DNA from: Idiomarina loihiensis
Lineage (GTDB): Bacteria; Pseudomonadota; Gammaproteobacteria; Enterobacterales; Alteromonadaceae
Assembly: GCF_024584785.1 (NCBI RefSeq)
Contig: NZ_CP074112.1
Location: 1,178,001 to 1,242,000, forward strand
Direction of reading: 5' to 3'
DNA length: 64,000 bases
Positions within the stretch are counted from its first letter, which is position 1; every line of letters starts with the position of its first letter. A program made the translations under genes and the position numbers. Of this stretch, positions 27,297-34,896 are shown one piece after another. The notes under the pieces are model-generated. The model searched no databases, was not told where the DNA came from, and saw only the letters and a program-made list of their open reading frames with translations.

Positions 27297-27737
27297 CTAA
27301 ACAGCTAGTTTCCACTGTCGATCAATTTCCTCAAGTAAAATTTCATGTGCAGCCTGCTCGGCCTCGTAGTTGGCGAGTAAATCCAAGAAATAACTAACCG
27401 AATTATTTTGCTTAATACTTTCCATGTATAACGACCGTAATGCAGCATCTGTTGTACGTGGAATATCTGACTGGCCTTTCTCATAACGAGCAATTGTTTG
27501 CTCAGAAACACCAAACCGTTTGCCCAAAATACGTTGTGAAAGGTTTAGTTCAATTCGTAAGAATTTAAATTCGGCTTTGGTTAGCGGCATCGCTTTACTT
27601 GCGATTGTTCTAGCCAAAACTCGATGGAGCCCCTCTAAATCATCGATACTGGTATATTCTTCATCATCAATCACATCAATCGAATAGCCATTTTTCAGGT
27701 ACACGTTGGGCAAGCCGCTTTCGCTGTAATGGTACAT
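27297..27737 (-). CDS. helix-turn-helix antitoxin/regulator paired with a DUF4258 protein
   Basis: 146 residues. The Cro/cI-type helix-turn-helix is at about 66-96 (LNLSQRILGKRFGVSEQTIARYEKGQ). The N-terminus is acidic (SIDVIDDEEYTSIDD) and lacks zinc cysteines, unlike MqsA. It follows the DUF4258 gene by 9 bp, toxin gene first, the order of MqsRA and HigBA systems. A role as antitoxin and autorepressor is likely but inferred from context. Confidence 0.75.
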   Translation of the reverse strand: MYHYSESGLPNVYLKNGYSIDVIDDEEYTSIDDLEGLHRVLARTIASKAMPLTKAEFKFLRIELNLSQRILGKRFGVSEQTIARYEKGQSDIPRTTDAALRSLYMESIKQNNSVSYFLDLLANYEAEQAAHEILLEEIDRQWKLAV

Positions 27738-27746
27738 GATTATCTC

Positions 27747-28028
27747 CTACTCTACCCAAACTGTAACAAGTACCGAACTCGGTGAATCTTGATGCTTTTT
27801 AAGCACTACCGTCAACTCGATTATTTTCCCCGCGGCAAGTCCTTTAAGGTTAAATTTCCAATCGCCATTCAGCTCTTGGTAAGGTCCCTCTCTAAACACT
27901 GAATACTTACTTCTTAAAAGTGTGAGAATTTGACGCGAGGTAACGCCTCGCTCAAGCATTCGTTGTTTCACATGCCGACTCCAGCGAATTCGACAATTCC
28001 CTTTGGAGTGTTCTCGTCCATGAGCCAC
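27747..28028 (-). CDS. DUF4258 protein, probable toxin
   Basis: 93 residues with IRWSRHVKQRMLERGVTSRQILTLL, the DUF4258 signature, then a beta-rich half (DWKFNLKGLAAGKIIELTVVLKK). The family resembles RelE-like fold toxins. It lies directly upstream of a helix-turn-helix gene in the same direction. Whether it cleaves RNA is not shown by sequence alone. Confidence 0.72.
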   Translation of the reverse strand: MAHGREHSKGNCRIRWSRHVKQRMLERGVTSRQILTLLRSKYSVFREGPYQELNGDWKFNLKGLAAGKIIELTVVLKKHQDSPSSVLVTVWVE

Positions 28029-28108
28029 CTATCATTTTGATAGGAAATTTTGAGCTGGAACTTAGAAAATGTCAAGCGGGTGTTGGCTGACCGTTCGGTG
28101 CGATAATA

Positions 28109-28314
28109 TATTATTGTGGGCGTTAAGTAGCAAAATTATCATGAGGTCATGATGATATGGACATACTGAATTAATGCGGTATAGCCATAATCGGTACTCC
28201 CTCCCATTTGAATTACCGTGTTACCGTTTATTTCCGTCTGCGCGAGGCGACCCAGTAACCAGCGATCGTTCGCTTTCGTGAACGCATCATTCAGCGAATT
28301 TTCAGGTAAAAAGC
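28109..28314 (-). pseudogene. 206-bp fragment of the serine hydrolase gene
   Basis: This stretch is nearly identical to 34971-35174, inside the serine hydrolase gene (about codons 275-342), in the same orientation. It has a 2-bp length difference and several substitutions. It has no start and is out of frame after the indel. It lies just beyond the distal end of the cassette array. The remaining bases 28029-28108 and 28315-28363 hold nothing recognisable. Confidence 0.85.
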
Positions 28315-28363
28315 ACTAGGTCCTGCTGAAGGTTATTGAGGTCTGCTTCGTGCCAATTGCGGA

Positions 28364-28436
28364 CGTTAACGCCGCAAGCAAAGGCGCGCGTTAGCGCGTC
28401 CAGCCCGCAGGGCGATTTTGCCTTGCCTTGTTAAAT
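28364..28436. repeat. attC site (73 bp)
   Basis: Core sites CGTTAAC on the left and GTTAAAT on the right enclose an imperfect palindrome (GCCGCAAGCAAAGGCGCGCG...). It directly follows the stop of the 124-residue minus-strand gene, as expected for that cassette's attC. This is the most distal clear attC of the array. Confidence 0.75.
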
Positions 28437-28438
28437 GC

Positions 28439-28813
28439 TTACGCACGAGCTCCACCAGAATAGAGATGGTTAACACAGTAAGCACTACCTTTTACTTGCT
28501 TGATGTCACAGCCTGACCACATGCATGATTCGTTGGTAAGACCGCCGTGATTTTGAACAATTTTATCTTTTATGAGTGACTCACTATCAAATGCTTCCCA
28601 GTTTTCGGATGAGGGTATTTTTACTGCATAGCAGGTTTGATATTTATCCCACTCATCGACTTTGTAGAGTTGCTTGCAATCGGGACATTGCATTAACAAA
28701 ACCCAATTACCAACATCCAGTTGGTTTAGCTTTGATTTGAAATCAGAGTGATTGTTGCTGATATCAATTAAAGCGGGTTGTTCTTTGCAATTGCACATAG
28801 CTTCCCTTGGCAT
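28439..28813 (-). CDS. cassette-encoded hypothetical, Cys-rich
   Basis: 124 residues with CxC near the N-terminus (MCNCKEQP), CPDCKQLYKVDEW (about residues 43-55) and CMWSGCDIKQVKGSAYCVNHL (about 97-117), suggesting one or two zinc sites. No known family was recognised. It lies in a complete cassette between attC sites at 28364-28436 and 28812-28881, and its stop abuts the downstream core site. Confidence 0.65.
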   Translation of the reverse strand: MPREAMCNCKEQPALIDISNNHSDFKSKLNQLDVGNWVLLMQCPDCKQLYKVDEWDKYQTCYAVKIPSSENWEAFDSESLIKDKIVQNHGGLTNESCMWSGCDIKQVKGSAYCVNHLYSGGARA

Positions 28814-28881
28814 TTAACGTTTGAATTCACCGGTGCTGCGCGGCTTTATCGCGCAGCGTCCGGTGGAATGATGGGTTGGGC
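28812..28881. repeat. attC site (70 bp)
   Basis: Core TTTAAC (28812-28818 region) and GTTGGGC (28875-28881) flank a strong stem (CACCGGTGCTGCGCGG with GCGCAGCGTCCGGTG). Its sequence style differs from its neighbours and resembles attC sites of mobile integrons. It belongs to the ferric-reductase-like cassette. Confidence 0.8.
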
Positions 28882-28926
28882 ATTCAGTGGATAAACCTCA
28901 TCGGATAAGCTGCATTAGGGCTGCCA

Positions 28927-30261
28927 TCAACGCATCTGAAACAGTTCTTGATGGAAACGCTCTGGTGGCAGGCCGTGGGCGAGGAAGTCCTCGCGCAGCG
29001 CCTGACCAAACCTCGGCGGGCCGCAGAACCAGATGCTGGCGGACTGCCATTCCGGAATGACGGCACGGATGCGCTCGCCATTCAATCGTCCATCCTTGCC
29101 ATCGACCAGCAGGTGCAGACGCACGCTTGCAGCTTCGGCATCTGCCGTGAGACGGTCGATGGCGGCCTGATCGAACTCGGCAGTCGGATGAAAGAGATCA
29201 ATCGTCTTTGCGTCCGGGGTGGCGGCGCGTTGCTTGAGGCGGGCGATAAACGGCGTGATGCCGATGCCCGCACCCACCCAAATCTGATGTGGCTGCGCAT
29301 CCTCGAAGTCGAAACAGCCGTAAGGGCCTTCCACCGTAACCGGCATGCCGATCTTCAATCTTTCCCGCAAGCGGCTGGTGTGGTCGCCCAGCGCCTTGGC
29401 GATGAAGACGAGCCGACGGTCAGCGGGGTTCCAGGCGGAGGCGATGGTGTACGGATGCGCGCCTTCGTTTTTGTCCGAGGTGACGAAGGCGAACTGCCCG
29501 GCGGCATGGCCGCGCCAGCCGTCCTCTAGCACGACGGCGGTCTCGAGCACGCGCAGCGCGGGATAATCGATCAGACCCGCGATGGTTCCCGTAACCTTGC
29601 GGCCGGTGCCGATCCGCCCCGTCAGGGTCAGCAGCGCGGTCACGGTGCCGCCCAGCAGCAAGGCCGCCATTAGCCAGCCGACCGGCTGCGTCCAATACTC
29701 CACCTTGGTGAGCACGGCGGAGTGATAGGCCAGGGCAAGGTAGGCGACTGCGATCCATTTGTGGGTTTTGACGAACCAGTGGTAGGGGAAGCGCTTGACC
29801 AAAGCCAGAACGATCAGCACGACGGCGGCGTAGAACGCCCATTCGCCGACGGATTCGGCAAACCCCCGCTGGCTGCGCAGCCAGCCTTCGATGTTGCCGA
29901 GGGTTTCTCCGGCCACCGGTTTGCGCGCGGGCTTTTCCAGCCAGCCCCAACCCACCATCCATTTGGTGCCTTTTCCCCACCACCAGTGAACGATGGCGAC
30001 CACCAAGGCGGCGATGCCCAACCACTTGTGCAGGCGATACATCTTGTCCAGCCCGTCCAGATGCGGCTCCAGCCATTTCGGGCGCAGCGCCAGCAGCATG
30101 GCCACGCTCATCAAGCCGATGCCGATCACCCCGCTGTACTGCATGAACACGGTGCGAAACGAGAAGTACGTGAACGGCTCGGGCAACAGCGTATCGGCGG
30201 CGAGCCATAGCGCAGTCAGCAGTAGCAGGACAACCAGAAGTGAAACCTTAATGCGCTTCAT
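28927..30261 (-). CDS. ferric reductase-like flavocytochrome in a cassette
   Basis: 444 residues. The first half has six or so membrane helices of the ferric-reductase type with paired His (YRLHKWLGIAALVVAIVHWWW; VKTHKWIAVAYLALAYH) for two hemes. The second half has an FAD-binding barrel (HPYTIASAWN) and an NAD(P) domain (VGAGIGITPF; WFCGPP). Such proteins move electrons from cytosolic NAD(P)H across the membrane. The DNA is much more GC-rich than its neighbours, and the gene sits in an attC-bounded cassette (28812-28881 and 30291-30377), so it is clearly acquired. There is a 45-bp gap between its stop and its attC. Confidence 0.9.
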   Translation of the reverse strand: MKRIKVSLLVVLLLLTALWLAADTLLPEPFTYFSFRTVFMQYSGVIGIGLMSVAMLLALRPKWLEPHLDGLDKMYRLHKWLGIAALVVAIVHWWWGKGTKWMVGWGWLEKPARKPVAGETLGNIEGWLRSQRGFAESVGEWAFYAAVVLIVLALVKRFPYHWFVKTHKWIAVAYLALAYHSAVLTKVEYWTQPVGWLMAALLLGGTVTALLTLTGRIGTGRKVTGTIAGLIDYPALRVLETAVVLEDGWRGHAAGQFAFVTSDKNEGAHPYTIASAWNPADRRLVFIAKALGDHTSRLRERLKIGMPVTVEGPYGCFDFEDAQPHQIWVGAGIGITPFIARLKQRAATPDAKTIDLFHPTAEFDQAAIDRLTADAEAASVRLHLLVDGKDGRLNGERIRAVIPEWQSASIWFCGPPRFGQALREDFLAHGLPPERFHQELFQMR

Positions 30262-30290
30262 GGATCATCTCCGATGCAATTTCGTATGTA

Positions 30291-30377
30291 GCCCAACGCC
30301 CGCAGCACAGGCCGAAACTCGCGCAGCGGTTGAGGTCCAGGCCACGCAGTGGCCGATTGTGACTGCGTTTGTTATGC
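30291..30377. repeat. attC site (87 bp)
   Basis: Core sites GCCCAAC (30291-30297) and GTTATGC (30371-30377) enclose a palindrome with complementary GGCCACGCAGTGGCC. It follows the stop of the small membrane-protein cassette gene. Confidence 0.82.
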
Positions 30378-30716
30378 ATTTTTATGCTCGCTGAGCTTTT
30401 TGTCGGAAAACGCAAACAGCAGTATTGGAAACCATACTAGTACTGCAATTATCAACGCTCGAATACTAAAAACGGCTGAAATTGGTGCATATAGTAACCA
30501 CAACGGCCAATTCAGCCATGCTGCAACAACATTGCTGCCCAGAAAACCTTGGCATTCGAACCCAATTAGCATTGCGTCATACGCGTAGCATCCGACAAAG
30601 TTAGAACCTTTACTGCCATATTCCACAGTTAGAAATATCAAAATGTCTGCTACTACTGCCAGAGCTAAAGCGGCTATAAGAACCAATGATATTTTTTTAC
30701 ACAGTTGCCAGTTCAT
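30372..30716 (-). CDS. cassette-encoded small membrane protein
   Basis: 114 residues from ATG 30716 (MNWQLCKKISLVLIAAL). The 13 upstream codons of the open frame would run through the neighbouring attC site, so they are not used. Three hydrophobic segments (about 9-29, 60-75 and 80-103) predict an inner-membrane protein. No family recognised. The stop overlaps the right core of its attC. Confidence 0.6.
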   Translation of the reverse strand: MNWQLCKKISLVLIAALALAVVADILIFLTVEYGSKGSNFVGCYAYDAMLIGFECQGFLGSNVVAAWLNWPLWLLYAPISAVFSIRALIIAVLVWFPILLFAFSDKKLSEHKNA

Positions 30717-30722
30717 AGTGAT

Positions 30723-30848
30723 GCATAACGCTCTGTTAAGGGGTGAGCAACGCAATACCGAAGTCGCCGTAAACCACCTTAATCACTAAATTTAACGCAT
30801 AGCAAAAATGCCACGCGTTGCGAATCCCTCTTAAACAGCTTGTTATGT
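30723..30848. repeat. attC site (126 bp)
   Basis: Cores GCATAAC (30723-30729) and GTTATGT (30842-30848) with long complementary arms (GCTCTGTTAAGGGGTGAGCAACGC against GCGTTGCGAATCCCTCTTAAACAGC, with bulges). This is a large attC of the chromosomal-integron size class. It ends the YbjQ-family cassette. Confidence 0.85.
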
Positions 30849-31160
30849 TCGAAGCTTCACTGCTGTACCAAACACTAGTATTTCTGACGCACCATCAGTA
30901 ACAGAGCTAGTTGTAAAACGTATGCCCACTATCGCATCTGCATTTAACTTTTCAGCATCTTCTATTAGTCGTTGTACCGCTATATTTCTAGCTTCCATCA
31001 ACATCTCGGTATATCCTTTGAGCTCTCCTCCGACAATACCTTTCAATCCCGCCATGATGTCTCGGCCAACATGTTTAGATTGCACCACATTTCCATTCAC
31101 AATGCCCAACACAGCTTCGATTTCCTTGCCAGGAACCGTTTCAGTCGTCGTATAAATCAT
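30843..31160 (-). CDS. YbjQ/UPF0145 family protein
   Basis: 105 residues: EAVLGIVNGNVVQSKHVGRDIMAGLKGIVGGELKGYTEML then ADAIVGIRFTTSSV, the full pattern of the UPF0145 (YbjQ, heavy-metal-binding-like) family of small pentameric proteins. Function unknown. Complete cassette. Confidence 0.88.
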   Translation of the reverse strand: MIYTTTETVPGKEIEAVLGIVNGNVVQSKHVGRDIMAGLKGIVGGELKGYTEMLMEARNIAVQRLIEDAEKLNADAIVGIRFTTSSVTDGASEILVFGTAVKLRT

Positions 31161-31174
31161 AATTTACTCCTAGA

Positions 31175-31243
31175 ACATAACGCCCCAATATGCCGACGAA
31201 ACGAGCGCAGCGAGTTGAGGTCGGAATAATTGGCTTGTTAGCT
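31175..31243. repeat. attC site (69 bp)
   Basis: Cores ACATAAC (31175-31181) and GTTAGCT (31237-31243) around GACGAAACGAGCGCAGCGAG. It ends the DUF1851/Tdi1-like cassette, whose stop falls in the right core. Confidence 0.78.
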
Positions 31244-31687
31244 TTCACTTCTACCAACTTGTTTTGCTATTTGCCCACTCAAAGAAAAATGAACCTCGAT
31301 GTCTGTTGGGTTAATATTGCTAATTTTATATTCACCACCTAACAACCAAGGTTGTATTAAACTATATATTTGGCCGTTAGATAATACTTTGCCAGATTGA
31401 ATTAAATCACCGACCATTTGTATAGCAAAACATTCAACAACAAATTCTTTGTCTGATAGAAGTTCGTTAAACTGTTCAGGTGACTCAGCTACCTTAGAAA
31501 ATTCTGCTCCGCCAGTATCTAACCACCAAACTTCTCTATTTTCGACATGCTGTACAAATGCGTCACCAGACGCTGACATCAGAATTGGTAAGAATTTACC
31601 CTCTAAAAGCCACTCCCAATCACTGAGTAAAGAGTCTCGATTTAGATGAGAAAAATTTACGGTTAAATCATTCAGAGTCATCGACAC
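31238..31687 (-). CDS. DUF1851 / Tdi1-like immunity protein
   Basis: 149 residues. The C-terminal region LPILMSASGDAFVQH...VWWLDTGGAEFSKVAESPEQFNELL and NGQIYSLIQPWLLGGEY matches the T6SS immunity Tdi1 C-terminal (DUF1851) family. Such proteins can protect against toxic effectors from competitors, so the cassette may be an orphan immunity gene. No matching effector is present. Confidence 0.72.
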   Translation of the reverse strand: MSMTLNDLTVNFSHLNRDSLLSDWEWLLEGKFLPILMSASGDAFVQHVENREVWWLDTGGAEFSKVAESPEQFNELLSDKEFVVECFAIQMVGDLIQSGKVLSNGQIYSLIQPWLLGGEYKISNINPTDIEVHFSLSGQIAKQVGRSES

Positions 31688-31697
31688 TTCCTGTGAA

Positions 31698-31796
31698 AGC
31701 TAACGCCTTGCTAATTGGCTGCCGCAGCGCAGCGTAGGCAGTCCAGTGGAGGCCACGCTTTTTGTGGCCGGAACGAAATTAAGCAACTTGTTAAGT
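31698..31796. repeat. attC site (99 bp), type shared with array B
   Basis: Cores AGCTAAC (31698-31704) and GTTAAGT (31790-31796). The arms are GCTGCCGCAGCG...GGAGGCCACGC with a TTTTTGTGGCC return. It is almost identical to the attC at 52746-52844, 21 kb away, indicating a shared source array. Confidence 0.88.
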
Positions 31797-32303
31797 GGCT
31801 TTGATTTTAGCTTTAATATCATCATAGCTCTGTGCGCGTACATTGATTTTACTGCCAGTATGGATCAAAACTTCCCTTGCTCCCATACCACTTGCAAGTT
31901 CACGTAAGACTCGCTCCTCTATATCGCTTAGCCCACCATCAGTTTTTTCTAGTTGATGCATGATTACTCTCGGCGCGGCTCTTAACTTTGAGCTATTCAA
32001 AGTAAAAATACCATGCTGCAATATCTTTTCAGCCAGCGTGAAATTTCCGATAAAACTTCTAGTGTGTGAAAAAGGGTTCGTTGTCTGAATAGTTGGCCCC
32101 GATAACGATTTAGCTTCTCGACCAATAGCCTTAATCTTTTCTTTTCCCTTCCCGCCTTCTAGCGATATCCAAGGTTCAATTTCAATAAATTGCCCGGTTG
32201 AAAATTTTTGCATTGTGATTTTATTTTCACTCAACTCAACCAGCAGGTCGAAGGAAAACAGGCTTCTAATGAATTCGAATATCAAATGCGGCCTCCAAGC
32301 CAC
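31791..32303 (-). CDS. MreB-like N-terminal-domain protein in a cassette
   Basis: 170 residues. From about residue 14 the sequence follows bacterial actin MreB: RSLFSFDLLVEL parallels the MreB start, AIGREAKSLSGP (59-70) parallels its VGHEAKQMLGR, NFTLAEKILQHGI (87-99) its DFxVTEKMLQHFI, and EERVLRELASGMGAREV (129-145) its ERRAIRESAQGAGAREV. The nucleotide-binding DLGTANT loop is replaced by ELSENKI, and everything after the GAREV helix (phosphate 2 and adenosine motifs, about half of MreB) is missing. It cannot be a normal ATPase. It could bind to or interfere with MreB filaments. Its stop lies in the attC core, so this is a complete cassette gene and not a cut one. Confidence 0.72.
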   Translation of the reverse strand: MAWRPHLIFEFIRSLFSFDLLVELSENKITMQKFSTGQFIEIEPWISLEGGKGKEKIKAIGREAKSLSGPTIQTTNPFSHTRSFIGNFTLAEKILQHGIFTLNSSKLRAAPRVIMHQLEKTDGGLSDIEERVLRELASGMGAREVLIHTGSKINVRAQSYDDIKAKIKAT

Positions 32304-32379
32304 TTAACGCCCGAGCACAGCGGCACGAACAACGTGAGTGTCCAGCACCGCAGGTGCGTGCTGATGCGTCTTGTTATGC
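32302..32379. repeat. attC site (78 bp)
   Basis: Cores ACTTAAC (32302-32308) and GTTATGC (32373-32379), stem CAGCACCGCAGGTGCGTGCTG. It ends the HigBA cassette. Confidence 0.82.
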
Positions 32380-32670
32380 AGCTGTAAGCTCAACCTTCTG
32401 CACTTTATCTAAACTCAAATTTTTGCCAGCATGCCATAAATCGTAAGCATCCTGCATTGCCAACCAACTCTCAGGGCTTCTGCCTAACGCTTTCGATAAA
32501 CGAAGTGCCATTTCGGGGCTGATGCCACTTTGACATTTCAAAACTCTGTTCAAAGTAGACGGCGAAACGTCTAGTTTTGCCGCCAGATAACGGCAACTCA
32601 AGCCGAAAGGCTCCATATAAGTTGCTGTTATAAATTCGCCCGGATGGGCTGGGTTAAACATTACAGACAT
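32374..32670 (-). CDS. higA: HigA-family antitoxin
   Basis: 98 residues. HPGEFITATYMEPFGLSCRYLAAKLDVSPSTLNRVLKCQSGISPEMALRLSKALGRSPESWLAMQ is the classic HigA/VapI helix-turn-helix with its dimerisation region. It binds HigB and represses the operon. The start overlaps the HigB stop. Cassette-borne toxin-antitoxin pairs stabilise long arrays. Confidence 0.93.
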   Translation of the reverse strand: MSVMFNPAHPGEFITATYMEPFGLSCRYLAAKLDVSPSTLNRVLKCQSGISPEMALRLSKALGRSPESWLAMQDAYDLWHAGKNLSLDKVQKVELTAA

Positions 32671-32948
32671 CAGTGATAATCCTCATAATCAAGCAAATAC
32701 ACATGCCCATCACGAAACTCAAAGGTCAAACGCCAGTTGCCACTGACCGTGATCGACCAAATGCCTTTTCGGTCACCTTTTAACGGATGGAGTTTGTATC
32801 CTGGAATGTCGAGATCTGAAACTTCCATCGCAGTATTCAGCGCCGTTAATTGCAAACGCAATCTGCTAGCATGTTTCACCTGAATACCGCGGGTACTTCC
32901 TGTTTCGAAGTAAAGCCTCAGTCCTTTGTGCTTGAAAGTTCTAATCAT
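32670..32948 (-). CDS. higB: HigB-family (RelE-like) toxin
   Basis: 92 residues: IRTFKHKGLRLYFETGSTRGI, then LHPLKGDRKGIWSITVSGNWRLTFEFRDGHVYLLDYEDYH. Conserved basic and aromatic positions of ribosome-dependent mRNA interferases of the HigB type are present, with the terminal DYEDYH pattern. The frame is intact, unlike the two other toxin genes at 1.6 and 57.5 kb. Toxin precedes antitoxin, as usual for higBA. Confidence 0.93.
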   Translation of the reverse strand: MIRTFKHKGLRLYFETGSTRGIQVKHASRLRLQLTALNTAMEVSDLDIPGYKLHPLKGDRKGIWSITVSGNWRLTFEFRDGHVYLLDYEDYH

Positions 32949-32986
32949 GGATTATAGTGTAGCGCGTTGCGCAATAGTGTCAAGCT

Positions 32987-33070
32987 GCATAACGCCGCCA
33001 GCACGCGCGGCCTTGTAGTGAAGGCGCAGCCGCAACGAAAAAGACGTCGCCGTGCCTGGCCTTGTTAAGC
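32987..33070. repeat. attC site (84 bp)
   Basis: Cores GCATAAC (32987-32993) and GTTAAGC (33064-33070), with CCGCCAGCACGCGCGGCC opposed to GACGTCGCCGTGCCTGGCC. It ends the 203-residue hypothetical cassette. Confidence 0.82.
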
Positions 33071-33676
33071 AAAGCATTTCGGAACCCGAATCTTCTGGTA
33101 ATCAATGGTAAGCGGCTCTATAACCCATGCAAGTTTCTCAAGTGCATGCATCTTTTCAATTACCGATGAAACCACCAAGTGATGCCGGAGTGAATCATTA
33201 ACTTTCTCTCGAATGCTTGCAAGACTCTGAATTACAGCTTTATCTCGAACATGAAAAACATCAGCGTTAAAAGTCAAGTCAATTAACTCTTCAGTAGAAA
33301 CATCGCTATATTTAGTTGATTTGTCTGAGCGTTGCCAATGCTTCTTAATGGACTCCAAACAGTTTACAGCTGGCGATTCATGAGCGTATGACTGCACAAG
33401 ATTTCGAACTTTATAGAAACAAACTAAGTCCTTTTCTAGAATAAAATGACGAAAGTCTACATAGAGGCCTTTCAGCCTATGAATATCGACGCCTAGGCCT
33501 GTACTCGACTTTTTCCCCTCTTGGTCGAGCCCCACCCATCCAGAGAGATTAGCTCCGCTCATTTCAAGGGATAGCCAATTTTCCCTAAGCTGGCCATATT
33601 TACTCTTGAATAGATCTAATTGATCAATCTGTTCTTCTCCAATTGGACGGCTTAATTCAACCTCAAGAGTATCCAT
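33065..33676 (-). CDS. cassette-encoded hypothetical protein
   Basis: 203 residues, soluble, alpha/beta mixed, with no membrane segment and no motif I recognise (for example LEVELSRPIGEEQIDQLDLF at the start). Complete frame bounded by attC sites at 32987-33070 and 33687-33785. Function unknown. Confidence 0.65.
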   Translation of the reverse strand: MDTLEVELSRPIGEEQIDQLDLFKSKYGQLRENWLSLEMSGANLSGWVGLDQEGKKSSTGLGVDIHRLKGLYVDFRHFILEKDLVCFYKVRNLVQSYAHESPAVNCLESIKKHWQRSDKSTKYSDVSTEELIDLTFNADVFHVRDKAVIQSLASIREKVNDSLRHHLVVSSVIEKMHALEKLAWVIEPLTIDYQKIRVPKCFA

Positions 33677-33686
33677 CTATTCTCCT

Positions 33687-33785
33687 ACTTAACGCCCACA
33701 TTAACAGGCAAAAAATAGTTGGGTAAAATTGGCGACGCAGGAGCAAAACCAACTGTTTTTTGTCCTGTTGAATTGTTTGTTATAT
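33687..33785. repeat. attC site (99 bp)
   Basis: Cores ACTTAAC (33687-33693) and GTTATAT (33779-33785). The arms CAACAGGAC and AAAACAGTTGG are AT-rich with TTAACAGGCAAAAAATAGTTGG opposite. It ends the 81-residue membrane-protein cassette. Confidence 0.8.
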
Positions 33786-34025
33786 GTACTTTTTACCATT
33801 GTCTTTTCTGAATTTTAAGTAACACGCTAAAAATAAAAAAGGGAAGCCTACCCACGGGTAAAACAACATCTTGAGCATTGGTATTAATTCACCTTTTTCT
33901 GCAGCATATACCCAAAAAGATGAAGATAAGGAAACCTGAAAATAGATTTCAGCCCATAACGCGCATATTGATGAAATAACAAAGAACCCAATAAGGTTTA
34001 ACTTTAGAGATTTTAGTAATTCCAT
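33780..34025 (-). CDS. cassette-encoded small membrane protein, 81 residues
   Basis: Two hydrophobic helices (about 9-30 and 50-68) and a basic C-terminus (KFRKDNGKKYI). No family recognised. It is the most proximal cassette of array A, and its start lies about 27 bp from the left edge of the 360-bp repeat. Confidence 0.55.
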   Translation of the reverse strand: MELLKSLKLNLIGFFVISSICALWAEIYFQVSLSSSFWVYAAEKGELIPMLKMLFYPWVGFPFLFLACYLKFRKDNGKKYI

Positions 34026-34052
34026 TTAATTTAAAACACCATACTCTAGGTA

Positions 34053-34412
34053 CATATAACATTTGTATATTGTGCGTGCGCGTTTAGCAACTCGTCCAAT
34101 TCATGGTTTTCAGCTCTTAACTTACTGAGCAAGCAGGCATTCCTAACTTGAAAGAATCCGAGTTAGCAAAGGCAATTTGAGCATGCTCAGTTACGCTCTA
34201 CCGAGCGCACAATATCCAACCTTTATTTTTGTTATGTCATTGACAGTAAACGACTTAAACACACAACACAATAACAAAACACGCAATATCGCCGAAGTGA
34301 ATGTGCCGTACATCGCTGGCGACACCATCACTTACTAATAACGTGACGGCTAGTCACTAGTTGCAGTAACCTGAAAGTCCAATGTCCGCAATTCGCTCAA
34401 ACCAGACATTAC
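34053..34412. repeat. long direct repeat R, copy A, with attC-like hairpin
   Basis: 360 bp, about 97 percent identical over most of its length to 53184-53544. The first 185 bp (34054-34237) have attC-like cores ATATAAC and GTTATGT and outer arms ATATTGTGCG (34067-34076) / CGCACAATAT (34206-34215). The rest has a 34-codon plus-strand frame and ends in a GTCCGC...CGCTCAAA...GACATTAC element. No integrase frame is found on either strand. Confidence 0.85.
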
Positions 34413-34726
34413 CGCCTTACTTGCTGCGACTCGATTTCCACAACTTTATTGCCGGAAAATAGTACCGTTAAGTAGTATTCACCTCCGATATCACCTTTCA
34501 CAACATAAGACCATGCTTCGGCTGATCTGCCACCGCGACCAAATCCAGTGTTGACGCCGATAGTCTGGCGATCGCGCATATCGGGATTGCCTATTTTGTT
34601 CATCACTTCGATTTTGGTCATGCCGCAGCGGATAAGTTCTCCACCGCTAATCCGAAACGAACAGGCTTTTGCTGTTGGTGAGTATGAAATCACCATGCTG
34701 GCAAAGATCATTAACAGCCACTTCAT
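34409..34726 (-). CDS. DUF2845-like periplasmic protein
   Basis: 105 residues with a signal peptide (LLMIFASMVISYSPTAKA, cleavage near AKA). The mature part CSFRISGGELIRCGMTKIEVMNKIGNPDMRD resembles the DUF2845/BamE-like fold, with a two-Cys arrangement that can form a disulfide. Function unknown. Not in an obvious cassette: it has no attC downstream other than repeat R, which it overlaps by four bases. Confidence 0.65.
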   Translation of the reverse strand: MKWLLMIFASMVISYSPTAKACSFRISGGELIRCGMTKIEVMNKIGNPDMRDRQTIGVNTGFGRGGRSAEAWSYVVKGDIGGEYYLTVLFSGNKVVEIESQQVRR

Positions 34727-34896
34727 AACAGAAGCTCCTGTGAGACATGAAACTTTAACTTAACTTCTTAGTAACGTGAGCGCAATTACACAAAAGCTAT
34801 AATAAAGTCGCCATGCATGAATTTCGCCCTTGATTGCCTGATTGCCCCATACACATGCAACCAAATCAAAATAGTTGTTGTAGAAAATAGACGAGC

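Noticed and set aside
29420-30394. Long open frames on both strands across the ferric-reductase gene (262, 162 and 133 codons)
   Set aside because: High GC content suppresses stop codons. These frames lack start signals and family sequence, while the minus-strand flavocytochrome frame has full domain structure.
34053-34412. Integron integrase or attI remnant in repeat R
   Set aside because: No frame longer than 34 codons on the expected strand and no tyrosine-recombinase motif. Only the attC-like palindrome is supported.
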